A DNA stretch of 16,348 nt, taken from assembly GCA_030066455.1 (NCBI GenBank), contig JASJBQ010000100.1, positions 1-16,348 on the forward strand, read 5' to 3'. The notes beneath the pieces were generated by a model. It made no database searches. It saw only the letters and a list, made by a program, of their open reading frames with translations, and was not told the origin of the DNA. Positions 7,675 through 14,445 of the stretch are shown piece after piece. Position 1 is the stretch's first letter. The number at the start of each line of letters is the position of its first letter. This DNA comes from Desulfobacterales bacterium (GTDB taxonomy: Bacteria > Desulfobacterota > Desulfobacteria > Desulfobacterales > UBA5852). The translations under genes and the position numbers were made by a program.

Positions 7675-7947
7675 TCAAAAGCGTGCCTCCGTATCCGCCT
7701 TGAGGCGCTCGATATTGGTCCGCAGCTGCGCAATCTCGATGCCCAGACTGACGCACTGCTGGCCGAGCATGCATTTGTCCGCATCCCCTTCCTCGAGAAA
7801 GGTCTTAAGCTCGAATTGCTCCTTCTTGAGATCAACCACCCAGGCTTGCTTTTCCTCGTCGTATTCGACATCGATGTCGATACCGCATTCACCGATATCG
7901 GGGTAGAGCTCCGCAATTTTCGCACAGAGTTGTTTTTTGTCGATCAT
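7675..7947 (-). CDS. Small acidic four-cysteine protein of unknown function
   Basis: I do not recognise a named family. The 90-residue soluble protein has cysteines at 8, 21, 59 and 65. The central part, DIGECGIDIDVEYDEEKQAW, looks like a beta hairpin followed by a strand VVDLKKEQFELKTFL. DADKCMLGQQCVSLG then leads into a C-terminal helix (IEIAQLRTNIERLKAD). The CxxxxxC pair (59, 65) plus C21 could bind metal or form disulfides, but no standard zinc or Fe-S motif is complete. A textbook AAGGAGG lies just upstream of ATG 7947, and a good promoter sits at 7994-8022, so it is very likely a real, expressed gene. It precedes fumC on the same strand. Function is unknown. Confidence 0.8.
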   Translation of the reverse strand: MIDKKQLCAKIAELYPDIGECGIDIDVEYDEEKQAWVVDLKKEQFELKTFLEEGDADKCMLGQQCVSLGIEIAQLRTNIERLKADTEARF

Positions 7948-7993
7948 AATGCCTCCTTTTCGGCCGGGTGTTGTCGGTTGTAAATGCGGGATG

Positions 7994-8022
7994 ATAATAC
8001 CTTAGTTACCGGTCTTTGTTGA
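7994..8022 (-). promoter_or_regulatory. Sigma-70-type promoter for the 90-residue protein gene
   Basis: On the minus strand TCAACA (-35, 8022-8017), a 17-base spacer and TATTAT (-10, 7999-7994) lie 46 bases upstream of the start codon within a locally A+T-rich stretch. A small inverted repeat, GGTC-N6-GACC, overlaps the -35 and could be an operator. Seen directly; use is inferred. Confidence 0.55.
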
Positions 8023-8154
8023 CCAAATTAAAGTAAAATATGCCCGGCCGCGGTGTTTGCAACCCGGGATGGGTCTCGATGTCGCCTTCAGACGGCCGAA
8101 AGACCAATGCCTGCGGCCGCGGGGCGAGAGCGCTGAAAGCGGTCGATGACGCCC

Positions 8155-8173
8155 CGGCGAGCAATACTCGCCG
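8155..8173 (-). terminator. Stem-loop just after the hydrolase stop
   Basis: CGGCGAG (8155-8161) and CTCGCCG (8167-8173) form a perfect 7-bp stem with the loop CAATA, nine bases past the hydrolase stop codon. No T run follows on the minus strand. It may be a 3'-end stabiliser or a factor-assisted terminator. Confidence 0.35.
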
Positions 8174-8182
8174 CCGTGTCTC

Positions 8183-8965
8183 TCAGGAAGCGCGCGTGTC
8201 CGCCGGTGGCACGTAACGCGATGCCCAGGCCGCGATGAGCCGGGCGGCGTAGCGCGCAGCGGTTGAATCCGAAAGCAGGTGATCGGCGCCGTCCAGGGCG
8301 ATAAAGCTCTTGGGATGTTTGGCCAGTTGATAGAGCCGGGCTGCATGGTCGACCCCCACCACATCATCCGTGGGGGCATGCAGGATCAATAACGCGCAAT
8401 CCAGGTTTCGCAGGGCGGACCCCAGGTCGGCGCGGTCGACATCCTCTATAAATTGTTTTTTGATGCGGATGTCGCGCCCGGCCAAGTGGACTTCGGCCTG
8501 GCCGTCGCTTTCGATCCTCGCTTGGATGTTCGCAAAATGCTGTTTGACATGGGCCGGCGTGGCCGGCGCGCCGACGGTCGCCACGGCCCGGACCGAGGCA
8601 ATGGCCGGCGCCGCTTGGATGACGGCCGCCCCGCCCAAGGAGTGGCCGATCAGCAGCGTCGGGGGCAGGTCGCGGGCCGCCATGTAGCGCGACGCCGCGA
8701 TCAGGTCGTGCACGTTGGACGTGAAATTGGTTTCCGCGAATTCGCCTTGACTCTGTCCCAGTCCGGCAAAATCAAAACGCAGCACGGCCAGACCGGATTC
8801 GGTCAGTGTACGGCTGATATGGAAGGCGGCTTTGACATCCTTGCCGCAGGTGAAGCAGTGGGCGAACAGGGCGCTGGCGACGGTCCGCCCGTGGTCCGGA
8901 CGCTCCAGCCGGCCCGCCAGCCGCAGCCCTAGCGCATTCTCGAATTCAACACTCTCGAAAGCCAT
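8183..8965 (-). CDS. Alpha/beta hydrolase (serine-hydrolase fold)
   Basis: This 260-residue cytoplasmic hydrolase starts MAFESVEFENALGLRLAG. It has FAHCFTCGKDVKAA near the oxyanion region, RFDFAGLGQSQGEF, the nucleophile elbow GHSLGG (Ser109), an acidic HAPTDDVVGVDH (Asp200/201) and the catalytic His in GADHLLS (His229). The sequence style, including ALFAHCFTC and FTSNVHDL, matches the N-terminal half of a known bifunctional hydrolase/OsmC protein family. The OsmC half is absent: the frame stops ten residues after WASRYV. The frame is open upstream to 9352, but that part is the repeat region and has no conserved sequence. ATG 8965, with a weak AGGC, fits the family N-terminus. The substrate is unknown. 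About 495 bp without genes separate it from the upstream SDR gene. Confidence 0.85.
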   Translation of the reverse strand: MAFESVEFENALGLRLAGRLERPDHGRTVASALFAHCFTCGKDVKAAFHISRTLTESGLAVLRFDFAGLGQSQGEFAETNFTSNVHDLIAASRYMAARDLPPTLLIGHSLGGAAVIQAAPAIASVRAVATVGAPATPAHVKQHFANIQARIESDGQAEVHLAGRDIRIKKQFIEDVDRADLGSALRNLDCALLILHAPTDDVVGVDHAARLYQLAKHPKSFIALDGADHLLSDSTAARYAARLIAAWASRYVPPADTRAS

Positions 8966-9128
8966 CGGTTTGCCTGCCCGTAATTGCCATAACGTATTGC
9001 CGCCCGAATTCGGCCGCCATTCACTACTTTGATACGGTTCTGAAAATGAGGATCTTGGGTCCTGATCGAGGCCCCCATAAGTTGGCGTGCACATAGGGTA
9101 GCCCAAGCCATGGCGGGGATCAACCAAT
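8966..9128. other. Non-coding leader region upstream of the hydrolase gene
   Basis: No convincing gene or RNA lies here. A weak minus-strand promoter-like pair (TTGATC, 17 bases, TACCCT, at about 9124-9096) is possible, but its -10 is poor. The open frames that cross this stretch encode low-conservation, Arg/Pro-rich peptides typical of G+C-rich non-coding DNA. Confidence 0.3.
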
Positions 9129-9129
9129 G

Positions 9130-9160
9130 GAGATAACGCCGGCCGGGATCGAGAGATGCC
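9130..9160. repeat. Remnant of the structured intergenic repeat (3' end only)
   Basis: GAGATAACGCCGGCCGGG followed by ATCGAGAGATGCC aligns with the last 30 or so bases of the two full copies downstream (GAGCGAGAACGCCGCC and then GGGGGGCGGAAGATGCC). It resembles the copy between sucA and sucB even more closely (AACGCCGGCCGGG, then GATGCC). The rest of this copy is not recognisable. Confidence 0.5.
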
Positions 9161-9171
9161 CCCGTTAATTC

Positions 9172-9298
9172 CGAGGCCGCTGTAAGGGGTAGATTTCGGT
9201 TTCCGGCAAGCCGCAGAGACCTGACGCCCGCAGGCGTGGCCAAAGCTACGTCGAGGACCGGCAGGGAGCGAGAACGCCGCCGGGGGGCGGAAGATGCC
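9172..9298. repeat. Structured intergenic repeat, copy 1
   Basis: This copy begins with CGAGGCCG, and its last 78 bases (9221-9298) match copy 2 (9365-9442) at all but one position. Inside are ACGCC-CGCA-GGCGT, a second hairpin GTGGC-CAAA-GCTAC and a G+C-rich CCGCC-GGG-GGCGG. The single difference from copy 2 (G for A at 9238) changes an A-U to a G-U pair in the second hairpin, so the stem is kept. The left part (9172-9220) is more diverged. Unlike copy 2, it has no inverted right arm. Confidence 0.85.
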
Positions 9299-9313
9299 AC
9301 CATCATCCAAGCC

Positions 9314-9459
9314 CGAGGCCGTTTTGAAGGGGTGGATTCCGTTTCCCGGCAAGGCCGCAGAGACCTGACGCCCGCAGGCGTAGCCAAAGCTACGTCGAGG
9401 ACCGGCAGGGAGCGAGAACGCCGCCGGGGGGCGGAAGATGCCCCTTCAAAACGGCCTCG
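9314..9459. repeat. Structured intergenic repeat, copy 2, bracketed by a 19-bp perfect inverted repeat
   Basis: The arms CGAGGCCGTTTTGAAGGGG (9314-9332) and CCCCTTCAAAACGGCCTCG (9441-9459) are exact reverse complements. They enclose 108 bases that hold the same internal hairpins as copy 1. The right arm begins one base after the SDR stop codon when read leftward, so the SDR transcript would run directly into the folded element. It may act as a 3' structure or attenuator, or be a small mobile repeat. No transposase is nearby. Confidence 0.9.
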
Positions 9460-9460
9460 A

Positions 9461-10174
9461 TTAGCGGGTGAAGCGGAGGGAGGACACCCCCCCGTCCACG
9501 CCGATCACCTGGCCCGTGATCCAGGCCGACGAGTCCCCCAGGAGAAAAACAGCCAGGTCCGCCGTTTCCGCCGCCGAGCCGATGCGTTTGAGCGGATGGC
9601 GCTCGGCCGCGGCTTTGCGCTTGGCTTCGCCGTCCAGAAGGCCCGCCGCCAGCGGGGTGTCCGTCAGCGAGGGGGCGATACAATTGACCCGCACGCGCGG
9701 GGCCCATTCCGCCGCCAGGGAGCGCATGAGGCCCTCGACGGCGCCTTTGGCGGAGGCGATCGAAGCGTGAAAGGGCATGCCCGCGGCCACGGCCACCGTG
9801 CTGAATAGAACCACCGATGCGCCTTCGCGGGCTTTTTTCAAACGGTTCTGGCAGGCCTGGAGCACCCGGACGGCTCCCATCAGGTTGGTCTGCCAATCCT
9901 CGAGGAAATCCGCCTCGGTCAGGCGCGACAGTGGCTTGAGCCGGATCGTTCCCGGACAGTAGACCACGCCGTGAAGCTTGTCGGGAAGAAAATCGAATTG
10001 GCAGCCCCCGCCGGAAAGGTCGCAGGCGTGGTAGGTGACGTTCGGGGCGGCGGCATCGAAGGTATCGGAACGGCCCACGACATCCAGACGGCACTGTGTC
10101 GGCGCCAGTTTGTCGACGACGGCCCGTCCGATGCCTGACCGGCCGCCCACCACCAGAATCTGTCGATCTTTCAT
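9461..10174 (-). CDS. SDR-family protein lacking the usual catalytic tyrosine
   Basis: This 237-residue Rossmann-fold protein has the dinucleotide motif GGRSGIG (residues 10-16), an acidic CDLSGG (51-56), YCPGTI in place of NAG, N97, Ser125 in FSTVAVAAG, Lys143 in ASAKGAVEG, and a C-terminal GQVIGVDGG. The Tyr of the YxxxK motif, four before Lys143, is Ile139; His136 lies seven before it. From memory, a subgroup of SDR proteins shares this HxSIAxAKGAVEGL pattern, so the change looks like a family trait rather than damage. The reaction is unknown; NAD(P) binding is likely. AAGGAG lies 8 bases before ATG 10174, and that ATG overlaps the stop of the upstream thioredoxin/HEAT gene (ATGA). The two are therefore co-translated. 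Confidence 0.88.
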   Translation of the reverse strand: MKDRQILVVGGRSGIGRAVVDKLAPTQCRLDVVGRSDTFDAAAPNVTYHACDLSGGGCQFDFLPDKLHGVVYCPGTIRLKPLSRLTEADFLEDWQTNLMGAVRVLQACQNRLKKAREGASVVLFSTVAVAAGMPFHASIASAKGAVEGLMRSLAAEWAPRVRVNCIAPSLTDTPLAAGLLDGEAKRKAAAERHPLKRIGSAAETADLAVFLLGDSSAWITGQVIGVDGGVSSLRFTR

Positions 10175-11157
10175 GTCGGTCTCCTTTCGGCCGCCCCGAG
10201 GCGTGCCGTGATGCTTTCCGCCGCCTCCCGGGCGGCCTGGTGCAGTTCGGCCCCGGCGCCGTCCAGCGTCAGGGTCCGGAGCTGGGCCAGGGTTTCGTGA
10301 TCGCCGGCCTCGCCCAGAATGTAGAGGGCGTCTCCCTTGGCCTGGTCGTCGAGCGCGTCGAAGCGGGCCATCACCAGCGGGACGGCGGTCCTGGCGAGTT
10401 CCGGATCGGATTCGATCAGCGCTTCCATGGCCACCATGGCCCCCAGACGGACCGGCCATTTCGCGTGGGTCAGGAGGTCGACGAAGGCCGGGAAGACACT
10501 GCCGTGCGATTGCATGGCTTCCGCCAGTTTCGCTGCCCGGCCCTCTTTGACGAGTCCTTCCAGGGCGGCGGCGCTGAGCTGCGAAGGGTCGCGGTCCGCC
10601 AGCTGACGCAGAACGTCGTGCACCGGGATATTGCCGGACCAGCGCCAGTCTCCGTTCATGACCAGGGTGGGTACGGCCTGGACGCCATCACGGGCGGCCT
10701 CCTCAGGAAACAACGATCCATCCACTATCCTGACCCGCAAATTCGGCCCCGCCAAGGCCAGGGCGGCCCACTGGCGAAAGGCCTTGGGGCAATGGGGGCA
10801 GAGGGCGGCCACATAGAGCCGCAGCTCCTCGCCGAGTGCCATGCGATTCAGGATCGCGTGCTGCGCCTCGGGCGGCGGGGCGACCTCGCCCGCCAGGATA
10901 TCCAGAAACGGGGACAGCTTGGTGTTTTCGGGCAGGCCCTGGAAGCGCAATCCGTCCCCCAATTCCAGGAAGGGCGGCCCGTCGTCGTCCGCCCGTGTGC
11001 GTTCGACGACCAGTGCGGGCCAATGCGCCTCCAGCGTCTGGACGAAGGTTTCCAGTGTCCCGCTGCGGTCGTCGCGGGTCAGGATCAGCGTGAGGCTCAT
11101 CCCTGCCGCGCGGCGTCCCGGATGGTTTTGGATGCATTCAAGATCTTCTTTTTTCAT
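10171..11157 (-). CDS. Thioredoxin-fold protein (CPHC) with C-terminal HEAT-like repeats
   Basis: This 328-residue protein appears to carry two thioredoxin-type folds in the manner of the AhpF N-terminal domain or archaeal glutaredoxin-like PDO. The first (about 15-90) has no Cys pair but has DGLRFQGLPE, resembling the IRFAGIPGG segment of that family. The second has LYVAALCPHCPKA with the redox pair Cys120/Cys123, then VRIVDGSLFPEEAARDGVQAVPTLVMNG with cis-Pro163. Residues about 190-320 form helical HEAT-like units (LLTHAKWPVRLGAMVAMEALI; DALYILGEAGDHETLAQLR). The absence of a signal peptide suggests the cytoplasm. The start could be ATG 11157 (MKKEDLEC, chosen because A-rich early codons are typical) or ATG 11100 (MSLTLIL). 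It overlaps the SDR gene by 4 bp, so a shared redox role is likely. It diverges from sucA. Confidence 0.75.
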   Translation of the reverse strand: MKKEDLECIQNHPGRRAAGMSLTLILTRDDRSGTLETFVQTLEAHWPALVVERTRADDDGPPFLELGDGLRFQGLPENTKLSPFLDILAGEVAPPPEAQHAILNRMALGEELRLYVAALCPHCPKAFRQWAALALAGPNLRVRIVDGSLFPEEAARDGVQAVPTLVMNGDWRWSGNIPVHDVLRQLADRDPSQLSAAALEGLVKEGRAAKLAEAMQSHGSVFPAFVDLLTHAKWPVRLGAMVAMEALIESDPELARTAVPLVMARFDALDDQAKGDALYILGEAGDHETLAQLRTLTLDGAGAELHQAAREAAESITARLGAAERRPT

Positions 11158-11282
11158 CAATCGTCCATGAGTCTCATGCGTTTGCGGCCGCCGTCTTTGT
11201 CCCGCGCCCCGATCGCGCGCCAAATCGACAGACGGGGCCGATCGTTTTCGGTCATCGTCCTTACGCTTGTCATCCCTGGGGA

Positions 11283-11311
11283 TATGTAAAGATTCGGCCG
11301 ATGGTTGGCAA
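11283..11311 (-). promoter_or_regulatory. Possible promoter for the thioredoxin/HEAT-SDR operon
   Basis: On the minus strand TTGCCA (11311-11306), a 17-base spacer and TACATA (11288-11283) lie about 125 bases upstream of the chosen start. The -35 is good and the -10 weak. It stands back to back with the sucA promoter, 11 bases between the two -35 elements, so one regulator could affect both. Confidence 0.4.
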
Positions 11312-11322
11312 GGGATTAACAA

Positions 11323-11351
11323 TTGACAACCGAAATACGCTTATTTATTAT
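11323..11351 (+). promoter_or_regulatory. Near-consensus sigma-70 promoter for the sucA cluster
   Basis: A perfect TTGACA (11323-11328), exactly 17 bases, then TATTAT (11346-11351), in an A+T-rich patch. The start of transcription should be near 11358, giving a leader of about 95 bases before sucA. No obvious operator or riboswitch fold is visible in the leader. The Shine-Dalgarno AAAGGA lies 9 bases before ATG 11452. Confidence 0.8.
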
Positions 11352-11451
11352 TTTCGCTGCTTTACCCTGGCTTTTCCTTGCAATTCACTTCTTTCCGGCC
11401 CTGCCGTCATCACATCAAACGGCCACCGACATGAATTAAAGGATCGATGCC

Positions 11452-14232
11452 ATGAACAGCTTTGAAACCTATCATGCCGACCTGATCGACGACCAGTACC
11501 GGCGCTGGCAGCAGGACCCCCTGTCGGTTTCCGACGATTGGCAGTATTTCTTCAAAGGCTTCGAGGCCGGTATGGGCGCCGACCGGACGTCGACGGAGGC
11601 GGCCGGGCCGCCTTCCGGGGTGCCGGAGGCCATCGGCCCCGGCGACCTGCTGCGGCAGGCCAGGGTCGAAGCCCTCAAATACCGCTACCGCGACCTGGGC
11701 CACCTGCTGGCCTGCATGGACCCTCTGGCCAGCTGTCCCACGGATCATCCGCTCCTGTCGCTGTCCGCCTTCGGGCTGACCACCGACGATCTGGGGGACA
11801 CTTTCTACACACGGGCCTTTGCCACCGAGGGGCAGTCGGCCACCCTCCAGGAAATCGTCAAGACGCTCAAGGAAACTTACTGCCGGGCCATCGGGGTGGA
11901 GTACATGCACCTGCAGGACCCCGAGGAGCGCCGCTGGCTGCAGGGGCGCATGGAGCCCAACCGCAACCGGCCGGCGATCGACGACGAGGATCGGCGCCGG
12001 ATCCTGGAGAAGTTGAACCGCTCGGCCCTTTTCGAGCAGTTCCTGAACCGTAAATATATCGGCGTGACCCGCTTTTCGCTGGAGGGCGGGGATGCCCTGA
12101 TCCCGCTGCTGGACGAGATGACCCGCCACGCCGCCGCGGGCGGCCTCCAAGAGATTATTCTGGGCATGGCCCACCGCGGGCGTCTCAACGTCCAGGCCCA
12201 TGTCCTGGGCAAAACCTACGCGGACATCTTCAGCGAGTTCGAGCACTGCTACGATCCGGACGCCCTGGTGGGGGCCGGTGACGTCAAATACCACAACGGC
12301 TACCTGGCGGATCTCGACTTCGGCGACGCCGGCCAACTGCAGATGTACCTGGTCAACAATCCCAGCCACCTGGAGGCGGTGGACCCGGTTGCCGTGGGGA
12401 TCGCGCGCGCACGCCAGGATCTGGCCGGAGACGAGGCGCGCCAGAAGGTGCTGCCGCTTCTGATCCACGGGGACGCGGCCTTTGCCGGCCAGGGCGTGGT
12501 GGCCGAAACGCTGAACATGAGCCAGCTCGAAGGCTACCGCACCGGCGGCACCGTCCACATCATCATCAACAACCAGATCGGCTACACCACCCTGCCTGAG
12601 GACGCCCGGTCCACACGCTACTCCACCGATGTGGCCAAGATGCTGATGGTGCCCATCTTTCACGTCCACGGCGAGAACCCCGAGGCCCTGATCCAGGCCG
12701 GGCGTCTGGCGCTGGACTACCGCAACCGCTTTGCCAAGGACGTGGTCATCGACCTGGTGTGCTACCGGCGCTACGGCCACAACGAGGGCGACGAGCCCTA
12801 CTTCACCCAGCCCCAGATGTATGCCCGCATCCGCGAGCGGCCCCCGCTCAACCAGGTGTACGCCGAGGATTTGACCGCCCAGGGCAAGCTCACGGCCGAT
12901 GCGAACGAGGCGCAGCAGGCGGCCATCACCGAAGAGCTGACCACGGCCTACGATCGCATCCACCAAAGCGAGTGCCTCTTTCCCGAAGACCGTTTCTACC
13001 CCAACTGGGAAGGCTACCACGGTCGCTTCGATCACCAAACCGTTTCCACCGGCGTGCCCGTCGAAACCCTCGTCGCGCTGTCCCGACAGCTGACAACCCC
13101 GCCGGAGGGCTTCAACCTCAACCCCAAACTCAAACGTCAGATGGACCGACGGCATGCGGCCGTAGAACAGAACCAGGGGATCGACTGGGCCAACGCCGAA
13201 TCCCTGGCGTTCGGCACCCTGCTGATCGAAGGGTATCCGATCCGCCTGAGCGGCCAGGACTGTGCCCGCGGCACCTTCAGCCAGCGCCACAGTGTCTGGA
13301 TGGACATTCAGACCGGCGCGCACCACACGCCCCTCAACCACCTCGCCGCCGACCAGGCCCGATACGAAGTGCTCAACAGCCTGCTGGCGGAATACGCCGT
13401 CATGGGCTTCGAGTATGGCTATTCGCTGATTCGCCCGGAAGCGTTGACCATCTGGGAGGCGCAGTTCGGCGATTTCGCCAACAACGCCCAGACCGTGATC
13501 GACCTCTTTCTGGCCGGCGGCGAATCCAAGTGGCAGCGGCTGAACGGGCTGACCCTGCTTTTACCCCACGGCTACGAGGGCCAGGGGCCGGAACACTCCA
13601 GCGCACGGCTGGAGCGTTTTCTTCAGCTCTGCGCGGTGGACAACATGCAGGTCTGCTACCCGTCCACCCCCGCGCAGTACTTTCATCTCCTGCGCCGCCA
13701 GGTGGTCGGGTCGTGCCGCAAGCCGCTGGTGGTCATGACGCCCAAGAGCATGCTGCGCAATCCGCTGGTGGTCTCCACCCGCGACGACCTGGCCGCGGGC
13801 GGCTTCGAGGCCGTGATCGCCGACGGCGATGCCGGGCGCAATCCCGGCCGCGTGCTCTTCTGCAGCGGCAAGATCTACTACGAACTGCTGCAGCGCAGCC
13901 GGGCGGTGGGCAAGCTGGATGCCGCCCTCGTGCGCCTCGAGCAGTTCCACCCCTTCCCGGAGACCGCCCTGAAGGAGATCGTCAAGCGCTACAGCAAAGC
14001 CCGGGACTGGGCCTGGGTGCAGGAGGAACCGGAGAACATGGGCGGCTGGTCGTTCGTGCGGCCGCGCCTGGAAGCCCTGGTGGGCCGCCCGCTGACCTAT
14101 ATCGGCCGCGCTGCCGCGGCCAGCCCGGCCACCGGCTTTCCCAAGATCTACCGGCGCCAGCAGGATGCCATTATCGACACCGCCGTGGGAACCGAAGACG
14201 CCGATCGCACCGCCAGCTCGGCGGCGAACTAG
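11452..14232 (+). CDS. sucA: 2-oxoglutarate dehydrogenase E1 component
   Basis: This 926-residue thiamine-diphosphate enzyme decarboxylates 2-oxoglutarate and passes the succinyl group to the lipoyl arm of E2. It matches E. coli SucA in length (933) and order. The N-terminal peptide YHADLIDDQYRRWQQDPLSV is followed by FSLEGGDALIPLLDEM, HRGRLN (from His241), the thiamine-diphosphate motif from HGDAAFAGQG (Asp341) to IIINNQIGYTT (Asn373-374), and RYGHNEGDEP. The C-terminal transketolase-like half has EYAVMGFEYGYS and LLLPHGYEGQGPEHSSARLERFLQL, then NMQVCYPSTPAQYFHLLRRQ. It is first in the sucA-sucB-lpd cluster, with a strong promoter at 11323-11351. Unlike the tightly joined sucB-lpd pair, it is separated from sucB by 213 bp containing a hairpin and a repeat copy. 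Confidence 0.96.
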   Translation: MNSFETYHADLIDDQYRRWQQDPLSVSDDWQYFFKGFEAGMGADRTSTEAAGPPSGVPEAIGPGDLLRQARVEALKYRYRDLGHLLACMDPLASCPTDHPLLSLSAFGLTTDDLGDTFYTRAFATEGQSATLQEIVKTLKETYCRAIGVEYMHLQDPEERRWLQGRMEPNRNRPAIDDEDRRRILEKLNRSALFEQFLNRKYIGVTRFSLEGGDALIPLLDEMTRHAAAGGLQEIILGMAHRGRLNVQAHVLGKTYADIFSEFEHCYDPDALVGAGDVKYHNGYLADLDFGDAGQLQMYLVNNPSHLEAVDPVAVGIARARQDLAGDEARQKVLPLLIHGDAAFAGQGVVAETLNMSQLEGYRTGGTVHIIINNQIGYTTLPEDARSTRYSTDVAKMLMVPIFHVHGENPEALIQAGRLALDYRNRFAKDVVIDLVCYRRYGHNEGDEPYFTQPQMYARIRERPPLNQVYAEDLTAQGKLTADANEAQQAAITEELTTAYDRIHQSECLFPEDRFYPNWEGYHGRFDHQTVSTGVPVETLVALSRQLTTPPEGFNLNPKLKRQMDRRHAAVEQNQGIDWANAESLAFGTLLIEGYPIRLSGQDCARGTFSQRHSVWMDIQTGAHHTPLNHLAADQARYEVLNSLLAEYAVMGFEYGYSLIRPEALTIWEAQFGDFANNAQTVIDLFLAGGESKWQRLNGLTLLLPHGYEGQGPEHSSARLERFLQLCAVDNMQVCYPSTPAQYFHLLRRQVVGSCRKPLVVMTPKSMLRNPLVVSTRDDLAAGGFEAVIADGDAGRNPGRVLFCSGKIYYELLQRSRAVGKLDAALVRLEQFHPFPETALKEIVKRYSKARDWAWVQEEPENMGGWSFVRPRLEALVGRPLTYIGRAAAASPATGFPKIYRRQQDAIIDTAVGTEDADRTASSAAN

Positions 14233-14266
14233 TGTCTGTCCATAAAGGGCGAATTTGGTTCGGGCT

Positions 14267-14286
14267 CCCACCACCAAAGCGGTGGG
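14267..14286 (+). terminator. Stem-loop after sucA, possible attenuator or 3' stabiliser
   Basis: CCCACC (14267-14272) pairs with GGTGGG (14281-14286) around an 8-base loop, 34 bases after the sucA stop. Only ATTTC follows, so full termination is doubtful. It may partially uncouple sucA from sucB or mark a processing point. Confidence 0.35.
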
Positions 14287-14342
14287 ATTTCACGCCTGAT
14301 TTCTCGGTATTAAAGTGTTCAGCAAACCGCAGCGATTTGCAA

Positions 14343-14411
14343 CCGCAGGCGTCGTGATGCTGCGTCGAGGATTTCAAGACGCGCGAACGCCGGCCGGGGC
14401 CGAAAGATGCC
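14343..14411. repeat. Diverged copy of the structured repeat between sucA and sucB
   Basis: This stretch shares ordered blocks with the copies at 9172-9459: CCGCAGGCGT, then CGTCGAGGA, then GCGAACGCCG, then CGAAAGATGCC. The spacing between them is similar. The middle hairpin is not clearly preserved. An in-frame ATG inside its last block (14407) is a false start for sucB. Confidence 0.7.
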
Positions 14412-14445
14412 TTTTGGGGATGGGCACAAAATAGAGGAGAACCCG

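Noticed and set aside
8966..9352. N-terminal extension of the hydrolase up to 9352
   Set aside because: It translates repeat and intergenic DNA. Family similarity begins at ATG 8965.
9172..9459. CRISPR array
   Set aside because: There are only two long copies at a period of about 142 bases with internal hairpins, no short regular spacers and no cas genes.
9130..9459. Insertion sequence with terminal inverted repeats
   Set aside because: The 19-bp arms enclose only 108 non-coding bases, there is no transposase, and I cannot see a target-site duplication. It is kept as a repeat of unknown origin.
9236..9808. Plus-strand frame with an internally repeated peptide (AKATSRTGRERERRRGAEDA)
   Set aside because: The peptide repeat is only the translation of the two DNA repeat copies. 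The frame then runs antisense through the SDR gene with no conserved sequence.
10175..10459. N-terminal extension of the SDR protein up to 10459
   Set aside because: It is out-of-frame thioredoxin/HEAT gene sequence. AAGGAG before ATG 10174 and the Rossmann motif at residue 10 fix the start.
11410..13341. Minus-strand open frame of 643 codons antisense to sucA
   Set aside because: The plus strand encodes unmistakable SucA. The antisense product is compositionally biased and without domains.
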